From Holacanthus passer (taxonomy: Eukaryota; Chordata; Actinopteri; Pomacanthidae), in the NCBI GenBank assembly GCA_025331565.1, contig JAFREQ010000104.1, positions 930,001 through 994,000 on the forward strand: a stretch of DNA of 64,000 nt, read 5' to 3'. The position numbers were made by a program, and so were the translations under genes. Below are positions 14,464 to 25,605 of this stretch, one piece after another. The notes under the pieces are model-generated. The model was not told where the DNA came from and made no database searches. It worked only from the letters and a program-made list of their open reading frames with translations. Within the stretch, counting starts at the first letter, position 1; each line of letters opens with the position of its first letter.

Positions 14464-16318
14464 TGGAGGGAGAAAGAGACAGACAGAAACAGGGTGAGCA
14501 GTCCAGACAAGGCAAATGTGGGGACTTTCCCTTGCTCATTCATATCCTTTTATAATGATTCGTTTTTTATGATTCAAAACATTTTTCATTATGACAAAAA
14601 GAAAACGCAGGACTATCGTGCAGACATGTTCAGCGTCATTCACATAGTTTTTAGACTGTTTAAAGTGTAGTCTAGTTTATTTTTAGCTCAACTTTAATTA
14701 CAGGAGCCTGTGAAAGACTGTGCCCCTAAATATATTAATAACACCATGTCTGCAGAATAACCTGCAACTCACTAACAACTTACCACTAGCCCCTAAGACA
14801 TACAATGACATAGGAATGGAACTTACTTTATTAAATAAGAGGGGTGACCATGGACAAACTTAATAACTATCATAATATTATCTCAATATAAATATCGTTA
14901 TGTTTTGACATTACACATTCCGAAGCACACATGTATAAAGTCAAACTCTCTTTCATCCTATATAGTGTTTTTCAGTTCTCATACTGTGACAGATTTTGGT
15001 TAAATATTACTTGTTGGCATTAATTTAGTTCAGATGTACATCAGAATTGAACCACCAGTATCTGAACAACAATGACCAGTAACAACAATGAAATCATATC
15101 TCAATGTGAGATTTTTTTCTCATACCAAGATACAGGGGTGGTTAACCATTACAGATTACTTCCACTGGTCTAGTTTGGTATTCTAGTATTTGTAGAATTA
15201 CAATGACTCCATACCACAGTCCACATTCCCAGGTGGCCTACCAGTAATCTTCTGGCGTAGCCTACACATGTACTTGCTCAGTCTTCATGCAGAAAGCAGT
15301 TGTTAAGGAGCACTTGGGGACAGTAGTTTCATGGGAGAACCGGTACAACTGTAACATTGCTTTTTTTCTCAAACTAAGGTGTGGCAAAAAAAACATAAAT
15401 ACACACCTATCATGCAACTAATTATACTCTTACTCACATCCAAATATAAATTAGTAAAAATTTTGAAACTATATCCAGACATATACAGTGGTTGCGCCTG
15501 CAGATTTGCACATCATACAACAGTGGACTATTGGCCTTAGCAGAGGTCTGCACTCTCTCAGTGATCTATGTTCTAGTCAAATTGTGAGACAATCCTGTGT
15601 CCCACCGAAACTCATTTAGCACAGGTAACCCACAACATCTACGTTATCATCCTCACTGCTAGGACAAGTTTCAATTCAAATTTACAAATATTTAAAATAA
15701 TTTTTAAAAAAGTCTAAAAAAAAGTCTGATAATAAAAGTTTATTTAATTCATGTGAACATCTAAGTACTGAAATAAGACTGTTTATTTGCCACAAATTAC
15801 AACTGGTTGTTAAACCAAGGACTAAATTAATACTGTGGCCCACTACAGAGTAGTTTCCCCTCCCCTTTCCTTCTCCTGCCTGATGTGTCCTGCTTGGTTC
15901 ATTACTCCATGCGCCCTGCCTGAATGTCTCCAGGATTACGGGGCTGTGTTGGCCAAGGAATGCAGGCCACAGTAATTCTCTGTTAATTTGCTAACCTGTT
16001 CAACAGTGCAGACAGAAGGCTTTGTAATCCCCTCGACCTTCACAGCCACAAACACCACCTCCTATAGTAACAGTGCATGTGGTTCATGCAGGGCATGCAC
16101 CTAGCTCCATTCACATTTTGACTGGTATTTGTTTAATGCGTTAGGATCAAAGTCACTGAGAGCGAACTGGTCAAGCGGGCATGTATTAGCAGGGTGAAGC
16201 AAGTGGTAACAGGCCAACAACTATGACTTTCACCTTGTCCGCTATGCATTTCAAAGTCAAGACCTTAATCACAGTAGGTCTATAAGTTTCCGTCTACTTG
16301 TATGTGCGTGCGCGTGTG

Positions 16319-16353
<35 letters not shown>

Positions 16354-18138
16354 CTTAAGCACAGCCCCACAGACCTTCTCCCACTGAATCATACAGTGTT
16401 ACACATTATTTACTTCTCTTTCCCACAACAACCAACAAGTACAGGATCGCAACATAAGTGGAGGCCTGGCTTTTTAACTACACTACTAATCAAAAGGGTG
16501 GAGAAGGCTGGACTGAATATAAACTGAAACATGAACACACTGAAGAAACTATACACTATCTTACTGAGACTGCAGGGAGCAGATGAGAAGAGATAAAAAA
16601 ATCAAAGAGAAAGTTCGGAGGGTATCACAGAGAAGATGTCTTAAACCACATTAACAACACAGCCACAAGGCAGTGGGTAGAGCTGGTGGTCAGTAAATAA
16701 TGCAGTGTTGTGGGCAGCTCAATAAATATCTTTGTCTTCAGAGCACAGGGCGAAGCAAGGCAGAGATAAATCACATTTCACACCACACTCCAGCTTGGGT
16801 CAGATGCAAGTAAACCATGGGCGGCACAATTGATGGCCTTTGTCAGTTTGTGTTCACAATGCAATACATACACACACGCAAATAGATACACACACGCATG
16901 TCAGCTGTCTGCTGTTTGCACTGAGCAAATATATGCAAACATCCACATACCCAAACCATTGGGGTAACACTATGTCGTGTGCCACAAAGATGTCACCTAC
17001 GCATCCTCAAGAATCAGATTGACATTCAGCTGCAGCACAGTATTATCCATGTTCCTGCATCAACACAGAGGGGCTTTATTGACCTTTACAGGCCCTAAAA
17101 GTATGATTAAATGATGTATAAGCATTTATTCTTTTTGCAGTCACATTGGAATTGTCTTTAGTAATGTTTTCAGTAAAGTTAGCAAAACAAACCAAAGGAA
17201 CTTGTTGACAAATGCTGACATACCCACTAATATGTTGTTACAGGTAGTTTAGGAATGTGTCACACATCATCTTTTACAGGCAAAGCTTAGGAACACTGAG
17301 CAAAAAGACGATATAGACAGCATCATTTACTTCAAGCAATAAAAATTTGGACGATTAATGTAGGACAGGGAGTGTGCTGTGCCCCATTTTCACTGTCTCA
17401 GGAATAACATGCTTTAGCCACGCTGTTGTGTGCAAGGTTGTGATTATAATAAGCATTTTCACTGTGGGGGATCATTTCTGTGGTCCACAATATTTTGCTC
17501 CTGCGACTGTGATACACTAAATTGATTGGCTTGACATGTGTGATTCAGGCAGGTGACAAGTTACAATGCATAATTTTTAAAAATTTTTATGTTCAGCAGC
17601 TTGCAGCTCTTTTATGATCCACTCTCACATGCCATATTGTTAATGCTGCCTCAGATTAAAAGCTTTCATGCAGCAAACATCTGGCAGGCTTTTATTGTGA
17701 AGAGGCTACTGGAAGTGCAGCTGTTGTCACAGCAGTGGGCAGAGGACTGCCAACTCCTTACAGTATTTGATAAGAATTTGTCTACACAGCAAGATACAGA
17801 CATTTCCACAGTTTTTGGAGACAATTCATTTTCAAATATATCAATCAAGAAATGGGAAAACAAGAAACCCCAACAGTAAAGTGGTTAAAGAAAAGGTTGC
17901 AGGCTACAGGTGCTGATTGCAGCATGTGTAAACCTCAAACCTTCCACACGTCATCAAGGTAAACAACACCTTCTACCTGCCATCCTGTCATATGGATAAC
18001 CACTATCAAGCTGTGATCACAGTTGCTCATCGTGCGGTACATCACAACGGCTTGTCCCAACTACTCCGAAGTTCAGCATTGGGGGGAAAAGTAAGGTAAG
18101 GATGGAGAGAGGAGGGGAAAGAAAATCATGCTGCACAA

Positions 18139-18188
<50 letters not shown>

Positions 18189-20237
18189 GCTGAACAGAGA
18201 GAGAGGGAGGAATGTCAAACACCAACAACATTCCACTGCCTCTCCTTGCACTGCCTGCAGCACTTTTACATTGTCTTTTCTTCTTTGTGTAAGTGCTCTG
18301 TTCAAAAGTCACCATACTACTACTATAGTCCATGAAAAAACATAAGAAAGAATAGCAGGGCTGCATGTATCAACTCTGAGCGAAAAAGGCTGAAAACCCT
18401 GTGAGACAAAATAAATTTCACTTCCTTACACCCCCATAGCTAAAAAGGATACAGGCAAGAGGTTATGGCTCTCTATCAGGGCAGCTACAGAAACAAATAT
18501 AGTCAGTAGAAAAAAGCATTGCAATATCAACAGAAATTATGGTTTATGCTGAGAAACATAAATTCACAAATAAATCCAAATAAGTAAGGCACACTCCAAG
18601 TAAAGCTTTCAGCACTACATTCACAAAGGAATAAAGGCCTGATCCTTGAAATAGACATACATGGATGAGATGAGAATCAGGGTAAAACCACCAAACCTCC
18701 ATTTAAGATACATGCAGATAAAACATCTTTTGTTTGTTTGTGACTTTTTGTTTTTTTGGAAATTACCTTGATTTAATTAGGCCTCTAGCATGCAACATGT
18801 GGCTTGTGTTTATTGGCTTGTGTTTATTTGTCCTACAACTGAATTAATGTTGCCATTGTCTGCTGGTCTACTACTTTCCTTCATCAGCCAACTCTCTCCA
18901 ATGCTTTTAGGTACCATTTGGCAGTGTGAGCCACAATACCCAAAGGTACTTTCAATCTTTCTGCAATTTGTATGCAAGAAAAACTTTCATTCTTCAGAGT
19001 GATTCATAATCCACTGTGAGCTGACCCAAGACCTACCTAAAGACCTATTTTAGGACCTGCTATTGGATTTAATTAGTGGACACTAATTCATGCTTAATTA
19101 AAGACAGGTGCACTAGGGGGTAAATCAGGTATCCCTATATGTACTATGTCGAATTCACACAATCACTGTAAGCAAGTCTTTGACATATGTACAGCACAGA
19201 CGCCTGATTTGAGTGATTAAGATAATTTCCAATTACAACCAAGTCTTTTCGAGGAGTATTTCACATTTTAGAGCATTTCCAGAGTGTGACGCAAACTCAT
19301 GAACTGCAGGGTGATCAAAAACTTAGAAATGGCAGTATTATTCATGCAATACATAGATCGTGTCTCATAAAGGGAAAAATAAGTTTGTTCCCTCCTGAAA
19401 CTCTATTTAACCATAAAGATAATGGTGGTTGCTTTCCCTTAAATCCACATTTTATCCACTGCTTCATCACTGTCAGCTCTGTTAACTCAGCAGGGCAGAC
19501 TAAACATGGTTAAGTGTCCATTTTGAATTCTTTCTCTTGCTCTTGCTGTTCAACATCTGGGCAGCGGTGAGACTCATCAGGCTGAAGTAGCAGATCATAG
19601 TATCCATATTAATCAGAGTTTAATAATCTGAATCTGAAGACACATAGTGGTGTTAGCTTCAGTTTTAATGATCTTATGGAGGTGTGCAATTACTTATACC
19701 CTTTTAAACTATATGTAAATGATCCATAAATGTTCAAGTATTCACAAGTTAATAGTAGTGATAACAGTGATAGAAAAACAAATAAGAATAATGTGAGTAA
19801 AAATGAGTCTAACAGTGACACCTTCATCTCTATAAGGATGTTATAGTAACTTAATATTAAAAGTTAGCGTAGTTAGCGTATGGTTGGGTAAAAGGCCATA
19901 TCAGTTCCTATTCAAACGCAAGAGGAACGAAACAATCACCACAAAGCACAGTTAAAAGCTTTTCAATAACTTAGCCATCCATCAAGTTACCTGTAAGAAC
20001 AGGTTTAGCTTTTCTGGCTAACTTTTTTAAGCTAGTCAGACATAAGCGTACAGACAGTGTGTAGAGATGCTAAGTCCGTCCTGCTGATGCGGAGGCAACA
20101 AAACGTGACCATGACAAGTTATGAATTATTAGACAAACATTTTTTAAAATAACAACAAACTTACCCAAAGAGAGGTGAAGGAAGCAGAAGACAAAGACTA
20201 GTGATTTGCCGGAGGAGACACCGGAGAGCTGCTCCAT
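8703..20237 (-). CDS. notch2: Notch2 receptor, 5' end only (coding exons 1 and 2)
   Basis: Notch2 is a single-pass cell-surface receptor with many EGF repeats that signals between neighbouring cells. Two coding exons are visible: exon 1 at 20165-20237 (73 bp) and exon 2 at 8703-8784 (82 bp). Exon 1 reads MEQLSGVSSGKSLVFVFCF and then a short leucine-rich run, a good signal peptide, and ends one base into a codon before a GTAAGT donor. Exon 2 begins after a TTGCAG acceptor, restores the frame as Ala-Leu-Gln-Cys, and carries the first half of EGF repeat 1 (CMDDKAPCVNNATC, then NNGTEYC). The 82-bp length, phase and ALQC start match vertebrate NOTCH2. Sequons NAT and NGT are present. An in-frame open stretch runs upstream to 20273 but has no earlier ATG, so the ATG at 20237, in good Kozak context, is chosen. 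Exon 3 was not found; the gene continues past the left edge. The identity is firm, and the paralogue call rests on exon 2 and the sec22b neighbour. Confidence 0.88.
9279..9354. repeat. Possible short MITE remnant
   Basis: A short segment is flanked by CAGGGTTTCCCC and the roughly inverted GAGGGAAACTCT. The arms are short and imperfect, so this is tentative. Confidence 0.3.
12950..13095 (+). repeat. Composite teleost repeat, right-hand fragment
   Basis: The sequence contains GCAAATGTTAGCATGCTAAT, AAACTAAGATGGTTAACATT and AACATTAACATGCTAACATG, then CTCAAAGCACTG and GTACAGCTTCACAGAGCC. This is a family I recognise from fish genomes. The repeated TTAGCATGCTAA palindromes are its hallmark. Confidence 0.6.
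14437..14463. repeat. (GT)n microsatellite
   Basis: Uninterrupted GT dinucleotide run of about 27 bases in notch2 intron 1. Confidence 0.95.
16303..16353. repeat. Alternating purine-pyrimidine near-palindrome and (CA)n
   Basis: A TG/CG stretch turns over at GTGCAC (16316-16321) into CG/CA repeats, giving about 50 bases of strict purine-pyrimidine alternation with a nearly self-complementary centre. Confidence 0.9.
18141..18188. repeat. Compound (TG)12(AG)12 microsatellite
   Basis: A TG run of about 24 bases passes directly into an AG run of about 24 bases, within notch2 intron 1. Confidence 0.95.
20165..20237 (-). CDS. notch2: notch2 coding exon 1 (signal peptide)
   Basis: The exon has 24 codons plus one base. 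A short polar N-terminus leads into a hydrophobic core (LVFVFCFLHLSL), as expected for ER targeting. The donor is G|GTAAGT. The ATG has A at -3 and G at +4, a strong initiation context. Confidence 0.85.
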
Positions 20238-20770
20238 ATTTTCTGTAAAATCCACATAAGGTCGCCAGCCCAAACTTTAGTTGTCTCCCGGGACGGTTGC
20301 TTCTCAAAAAAAGTTACCAATGGGTCACACACAGATAAGAAACGTGTGCTGTTCAATTACAGCATTTCAGCCGTTTTTTGACATGTGTCGTTCCGTTAAA
20401 AATGTCTTTAAAATAGACATAAATTGAACTTCCAGCAGTCAAACACACGACAGCTAAAAGTCTCCGTGCGTTCAATTGAAGTCACTGCGAGCGGAGACGT
20501 GAGCACACGTATCCTTCCGCTGAAGTCAGCACGGATCTATTATCGAGCTGAAAAGATGGTTTAAAAACTTACTAAAAGCGCGTGTGTGAATTAAAGTTGT
20601 TTGTCACCGCTTTAGAAAATCAACATTAGTCAACAGAGTCGTTAAGTGTATCCTGGATGCGACATTAAACATTGTAGAAGTTAAAGTTTTCTTTCTCTCA
20701 GTCGCCGCCGCGGAGGAATTTTTTTCTCATTTTTCTACTTCTCGGAGCTGCGATGACTCAAAATTAACCC
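20238..20770 (-). promoter_or_regulatory. notch2: notch2 5' UTR and proximal promoter region
   Basis: The several hundred bases upstream of the notch2 ATG have more CpG dinucleotides than their surroundings, including a CGCCGCCGCGG cluster near 20703, as expected for a CpG-type vertebrate promoter. No TATA box is evident at a convincing position and no transcription start can be assigned from sequence alone. The assignment rests on position and base composition. Confidence 0.45.
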
Positions 20771-21299
20771 GTTCAATGATGGTGTTTTTTTTCTTTTCTC
20801 CTCCCTTAAACTGCGGGGTTTTTTTTCTCTCTATGTCTTTTAACACCTCCTCTTTACTTTTTTGTTTCCTTACCATGATTGTTAAAGCCAAGACTCAGCG
20901 TTACAACTTTAGTTTTCAGGTGATGTCAGACTTAGACAGACATTGCTGATGTGGACAAAAATGTGGGTAAACAATGACTTCTGGTAAATAACTTTACATG
21001 TTTTTCCTTTATAGATGATGTTGATATAGTGGATCATGAAAGGAAAGGAAAGGTCGAGCACAGACAGGTGAGTGAATCAAGGTGAGTTTCCTTTGGTCCA
21101 GTGTTTTAATCAGTGTTGATGCAGTTTGTTTACCTGCAGGTTTCAGGTAAGTCACCACTTTCCCAGGTGTAATAGTTACAGTCCAGGTCAAACGTTATAG
21201 GACTGTTTTGATTAGGAGATCTGATCGGTCATATTCAGTAGAGAAATAATTTTTTGAGGAAATGTTTGCAGAATGCAGTTTTCATAATTTACCAATTAA

Positions 21300-21575
21300 A
21301 GTGATCACATTCTTTTTCAAACATTACCATAACTAGCAAAAGGATCACTACAGTTTTTCTTTGGTTCCAGCTCAAATGTAAAAAAGATAGCAGTTTTGTT
21401 TGTTTTTTTAAAATATTGTTGTAAATTGAATATTGTTGGTTTTTTGGCTGTTGATTGGACAAAACAAGCAATTTAAAGATGTCACTTTGTGCTCTGGAAA
21501 GTTATTGCAGGTAGTTTTCAGAAATTCTATATATTTTAACAGAATCAATTATCCGATTAATCAATAAAGTTGCAG
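21300..21575 (+). repeat. Diverged copy of the same teleost repeat upstream of notch2
   Basis: Landmarks are TAAATTGAATATTGTTGG, GGACAAAACAAGCAATTTAA and a final CAATAAAGTTGCAGGCC. It aligns in order with the copy at 3890-4195. Confidence 0.6.
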
Positions 21576-23532
21576 GCCCAGTTATCATATAGGCTCGGTT
21601 TAATGCTGAGATTGTCAATAGCTTACATAATAAAACTTGTTGTTTACTAGAAGAAAAGTACACAATAATTCACCCTTTTTTTAATCACTTCATTGTTTTA
21701 TGTTTCTGCAGAGCAAAGTCAGCTTTAGTATAACATCTAATTCACTCCATTTAAACTCAGACAGACGGCACAGACTGACACTTACTCTATCTTTATAAAC
21801 TGTTAGTGACCACAGTAATCCCAAACTAATTGTCCCTTATCAGCCTGAATGATCCAGGTGTAAATCACTGGCTCATCACAATAACAAGACCACGTCTCAT
21901 CCCAGTGATTTGTTTGTCTTTACACCCTGTTAGAGAAACACTGCCGAGCCTCCCGCTGCTGCGACCGGCCCTCTGTCCTCTATTCAACCCTGCTGAAAGG
22001 CCTGGAAATGGGGGAGAGCAAATTGATCTCCTCAGGGGTCCGCACTGACAATGCTTTTGTTGTTGTGGCCAATGTCAAGCTCTCGCTCTCCATGCGCAGT
22101 TGGGCGTCAGGTGCTGGCACCACAACAAACGCTGTACAGGCGTTTGGTCAGATGCTGTTTTTGTTGATAAACCACGTCTTGTGTTTGCTTATTCTTCTTA
22201 TCTATCATCAAAGCATATAAATCCACTGCCACAGATGCATCACTTTCTGAGTTGTCCCTGCATTTTTGTCACACGACTGTAGGGTTATTAATTCAATTCA
22301 GAAATCCTCTTACTACACTTTGAAAATCTCGTTTCATAGTAAAACCAGTGCTAATGTGAGCCAGTAGTAATGTGCTATAAATCACATTAGAGGATCACTT
22401 TGTCTGCAGCACTGTTTTCCTAATGATGTCACTCCAGATGTGGGCCTCTATAGTTTAGGAAACATGGAGTGAGGAAGGGTGTGGATCTGCCTCGTGAGCA
22501 GAAAACGCTGATTAGTTCCTCTTTTGCCTTTGTACAGATAAAAGACTTTTACCACAGAAGTCTGACACAGTTTCAAAGGAGAAAAATAAAGCAATTAAAA
22601 TCAAAGTGTTGGGAAAATTCAGTCCCATTGACGCTTTAAACGCAAAATATTCTGCCACTAGAGGTCTCTCAGTCAAAACAATGACCAAAAAAAAGTTTGC
22701 TGACACTGTGAAGAAGGGTGGAATCATGAGAGTTGTTGTCATGTTACACAACCACCAGTGCAGATGAAAATGAATAATCTTTCCAACTTCCAACCAGCCA
22801 ACTTTCTTTTTTACTCTCTGACGTATGATCTGGTGTTTCCCATGTTTCCCCAGACGTTATCACAACTAGACATGATTAGAGGGATACAGACGGCCAAATG
22901 AAGTGCAATGTTACCTTGAATAAAATTACAGATTTCTCTGGGTTTGAACATCATTGGAAACATTTGGGATAATATAAGTACACTGTAATACAATGTATAA
23001 CATAGGTCTAGTCATTTTTAGACATTTTAATCTGGAAATGTTACATATTATGTAAATTTAAATCCCTTTGAACTCTATGTAATGCATCAACAACCCCAAC
23101 TTCAGATTTCTTGTTTGAGATGTCAAAAACACCTCAAGTTTCTGATATAACAAAAAAATTACATAATTACAGTTTTAGTGGCACTGAATACATTTACACC
23201 ACATTAAAAAAAATCCCATTTCTTAGCAGTAAACACTGACAGAAACCAAAGGAAATCAAGTGGGTGTGTTTTCAGGACTTTAATACAGATCATTTTGAAT
23301 CCATTTTGGATTTAGGTATACCACAGAGTAGCAATAAAAGTCGGCCTGGATCAGAGCCATCGACCTCCGCCACGCTGGTGGGAGAACCACTTTCATCGCT
23401 GTCGGGGCTCTTCACACTGATTTGGAGCTCATCAGTCAGGGAGACTCCAGCTGTCTGCCAGTAGATTTATACTGCAGAACATGGTGTTCAGGGGGCAGAT
23501 AGTAATGACTGATTACACTAGAGACAGTGTGG

Positions 23533-23534
<2 letters not shown>

Positions 23535-23578
<44 letters not shown>
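23535..23578. repeat. (TG)22 microsatellite
   Basis: Uninterrupted dinucleotide run of about 44 bases in the intergenic region. Confidence 0.95.
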
Positions 23579-23579
<1 letters not shown>

Positions 23580-24994
23580 CTTGTGCACTCCCCTTAACCA
23601 TAAACACGCCTTCTTCCCCCAGCGTGATAGCCATGGGAAACCAAATCAGCGCCTGTCATTTAAGAAGTCACCCGGCCTTTATGTTCTAAGATGGCAGGCA
23701 GCAGAGGCAGTATGAAGTGTATATATGATGCCTTTCTATAATTAGTAGTGGCAAGAACTGATTCACTTTTCCCAGCTGTGGCAACTGATTTGCAAGCATA
23801 AACAGTTGTACATAACTGAGGCAGGTCTTGTTCGTTGCTTCTGGATGCTTCTATGCACTTCGGAGACACTTTATCCTTTTAATTACACTTTTTACACCAC
23901 ATCATCGTGCAAACAATGCTGTTAACCTTTAACGTGTGTTTTACTGAGATCGGGTTTAGTTAACACAAGTGTTGACTAGCAGGCATTTTGTGCTGGCTTC
24001 GCTGAGATGAGGCATTCACGAACCTCGAGCATTGGGTGTGAAGTTTTGATGCCCCGTGTGCCCTCGTCAGGATTTTTGCACACGTCAGGCCGGAAGCATC
24101 GTCTGTCTAATGTCGTCTTTACTATGTAAGCAGATCTGGGGGACAGGGAGCGAAAGGAGGTATATATAGGGTTGATTATCACCTCCTTTCTCACTGAGCT
24201 GTTTTGACTGCTGTAAAAGAAGCAACCCACGCTCAGTAATGTAAAGTGTGTATCTAAAAGACCTGTGGATACTGATTAAAGGATTGAGGGGAGCTGAGGG
24301 TGGAAGGTGGTGGTTCTGCTCTGTCGATGTGACCATGATAACAAGTAGTATTTAAGAGCATATCAGATCGGTTGAGTTTCACATCTCCTTGACGGAAGCA
24401 TGAGCAGGGAAAGTTTGGCCACGAGAGAAGGGTCATCAAGATGAGAAGCCACATGGTGTCCAATTTGCAGAGAGATATAGAGCTGATACAATGGTTTCCA
24501 AGTATTTAATCACAGTTAGTCATTTTCCTGTGTGAACTTGAGGTTATATGAGCCAAATGTCAACATCGGGGCAGATAATGTGCACATAAATTAAAGAAGC
24601 ACACAAGTCAGCGCTAAATCAGTGTAAATCATTTACTTGGTTGGACATGGGATCATTTTAAAAGAAAGTAAACATACCTGCGCAAGTTTTTTTTTTTTTT
24701 TTTTTTACTGGCCGGCTTTTTATTGTTACATATTAAGCTGTCACAGATAAAAAAGTATGATTTCATAGTGTAGTCATTGCATGTAATAGCTCAAAGCTGA
24801 TTTACTGTGATCTTACAGCCCATTGAGGTTGTCATCTGAGGTTGTATTATTTGATCGATGGTCGAGCTGATGAATTGCTTTGTAAACCCTCCATAATGGC
24901 AGCATCATGTTGCAGACAACATGCAAAACAAGAAAAAAACTCCATCTCCAGCAGATCTCACTATTTCTTGATGCCCTGTGGCTTTGAACATGTG

Positions 24995-25080
24995 ATAAGA
25001 AAAACCTTTATTTGTCCCACAGTGGGGAAATTTGCATATGATAGTAATAAAGTAGCATTTTGCACTTGTTAACTTCCACA
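24995..25080 (-). mobile_element. Reversed retroposon tail fragment
   Basis: The plus strand reads ACCTTTATTTGTCCCACAGT then GGGGAAATTTGCAT, the reverse orientation of the GGGG(A)-type LINE/SINE tails common in teleosts. It is very short. Confidence 0.45.
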
Positions 25081-25324
25081 AGGAAAGCAGAGATTTTGTG
25101 AGTGTGTTCGTGTGAGAAGCCAAGATAGGGTGTGTGAGTGAACGCGTGCGTCATGGCGTTCCACAGTGGTCAAAGGTGGAGAGTCAGCGAGCGCGAGGGC
25201 CCAATGTGACCAAGCGTGATGTGGGTAGAAACCTCAGCCAAGGGGTCCCTGATGAGGAGAGGAGGGGAGTTGGCGGAGAGGTGAGGAAACAGGTGATGAA
25301 GGAAAGGTGTGAGGAGGAGGAGGG

Positions 25325-25325
<1 letters not shown>

Positions 25326-25367
<42 letters not shown>
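25326..25367. repeat. (TG)21 microsatellite
   Basis: Uninterrupted dinucleotide run of about 42 bases. A (CA)n tract at 25571-25605 lies 200 bases further on in the opposite sense. Confidence 0.95.
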
Positions 25368-25369
<2 letters not shown>

Positions 25370-25570
25370 GACTTCCTGTAAGGTGACCTAGGGCTCTGGC
25401 AGGGCCAGGTGGACAGGAATGTGCTGTTGTGTGTGGATGGGATCCTCCCTTGAGCGCCCCTGCCTGCCCACCGTCACCCCACACTAAGAGGCTATTTATA
25501 TTGCACTGTGGGAAAATAACGGCCCCGGCAGTGTCATCTGGGTTCTGTAAGGTTTATACTCCCCAGCCAC

Positions 25571-25573
25571 AGT

Positions 25574-25605
<32 letters not shown>
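25571..25605. repeat. Interrupted (CA)n microsatellite
   Basis: CA run broken by TCG and TG interruptions. Confidence 0.9.

Larger units (their letters stand above)
8785..20164 (-). other. notch2: notch2 intron 1, non-coding
   Basis: This intron of about 11.4 kb separates the signal-peptide exon from EGF 1. It contains microsatellites (14437, 16303, 18141), a composite-repeat fragment (12950-13095), a possible short MITE remnant (9279-9354) and several short A/T runs. The small open frames have no recognisable product. First introns of Notch genes often hold enhancers, but none can be identified here by eye. Confidence 0.7.

Noticed and set aside
14320..14670. 116-codon frame over a GT repeat
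   Set aside because: It is driven by the microsatellite (Val-Cys run) inside notch2 intron 1, with no recognisable protein.
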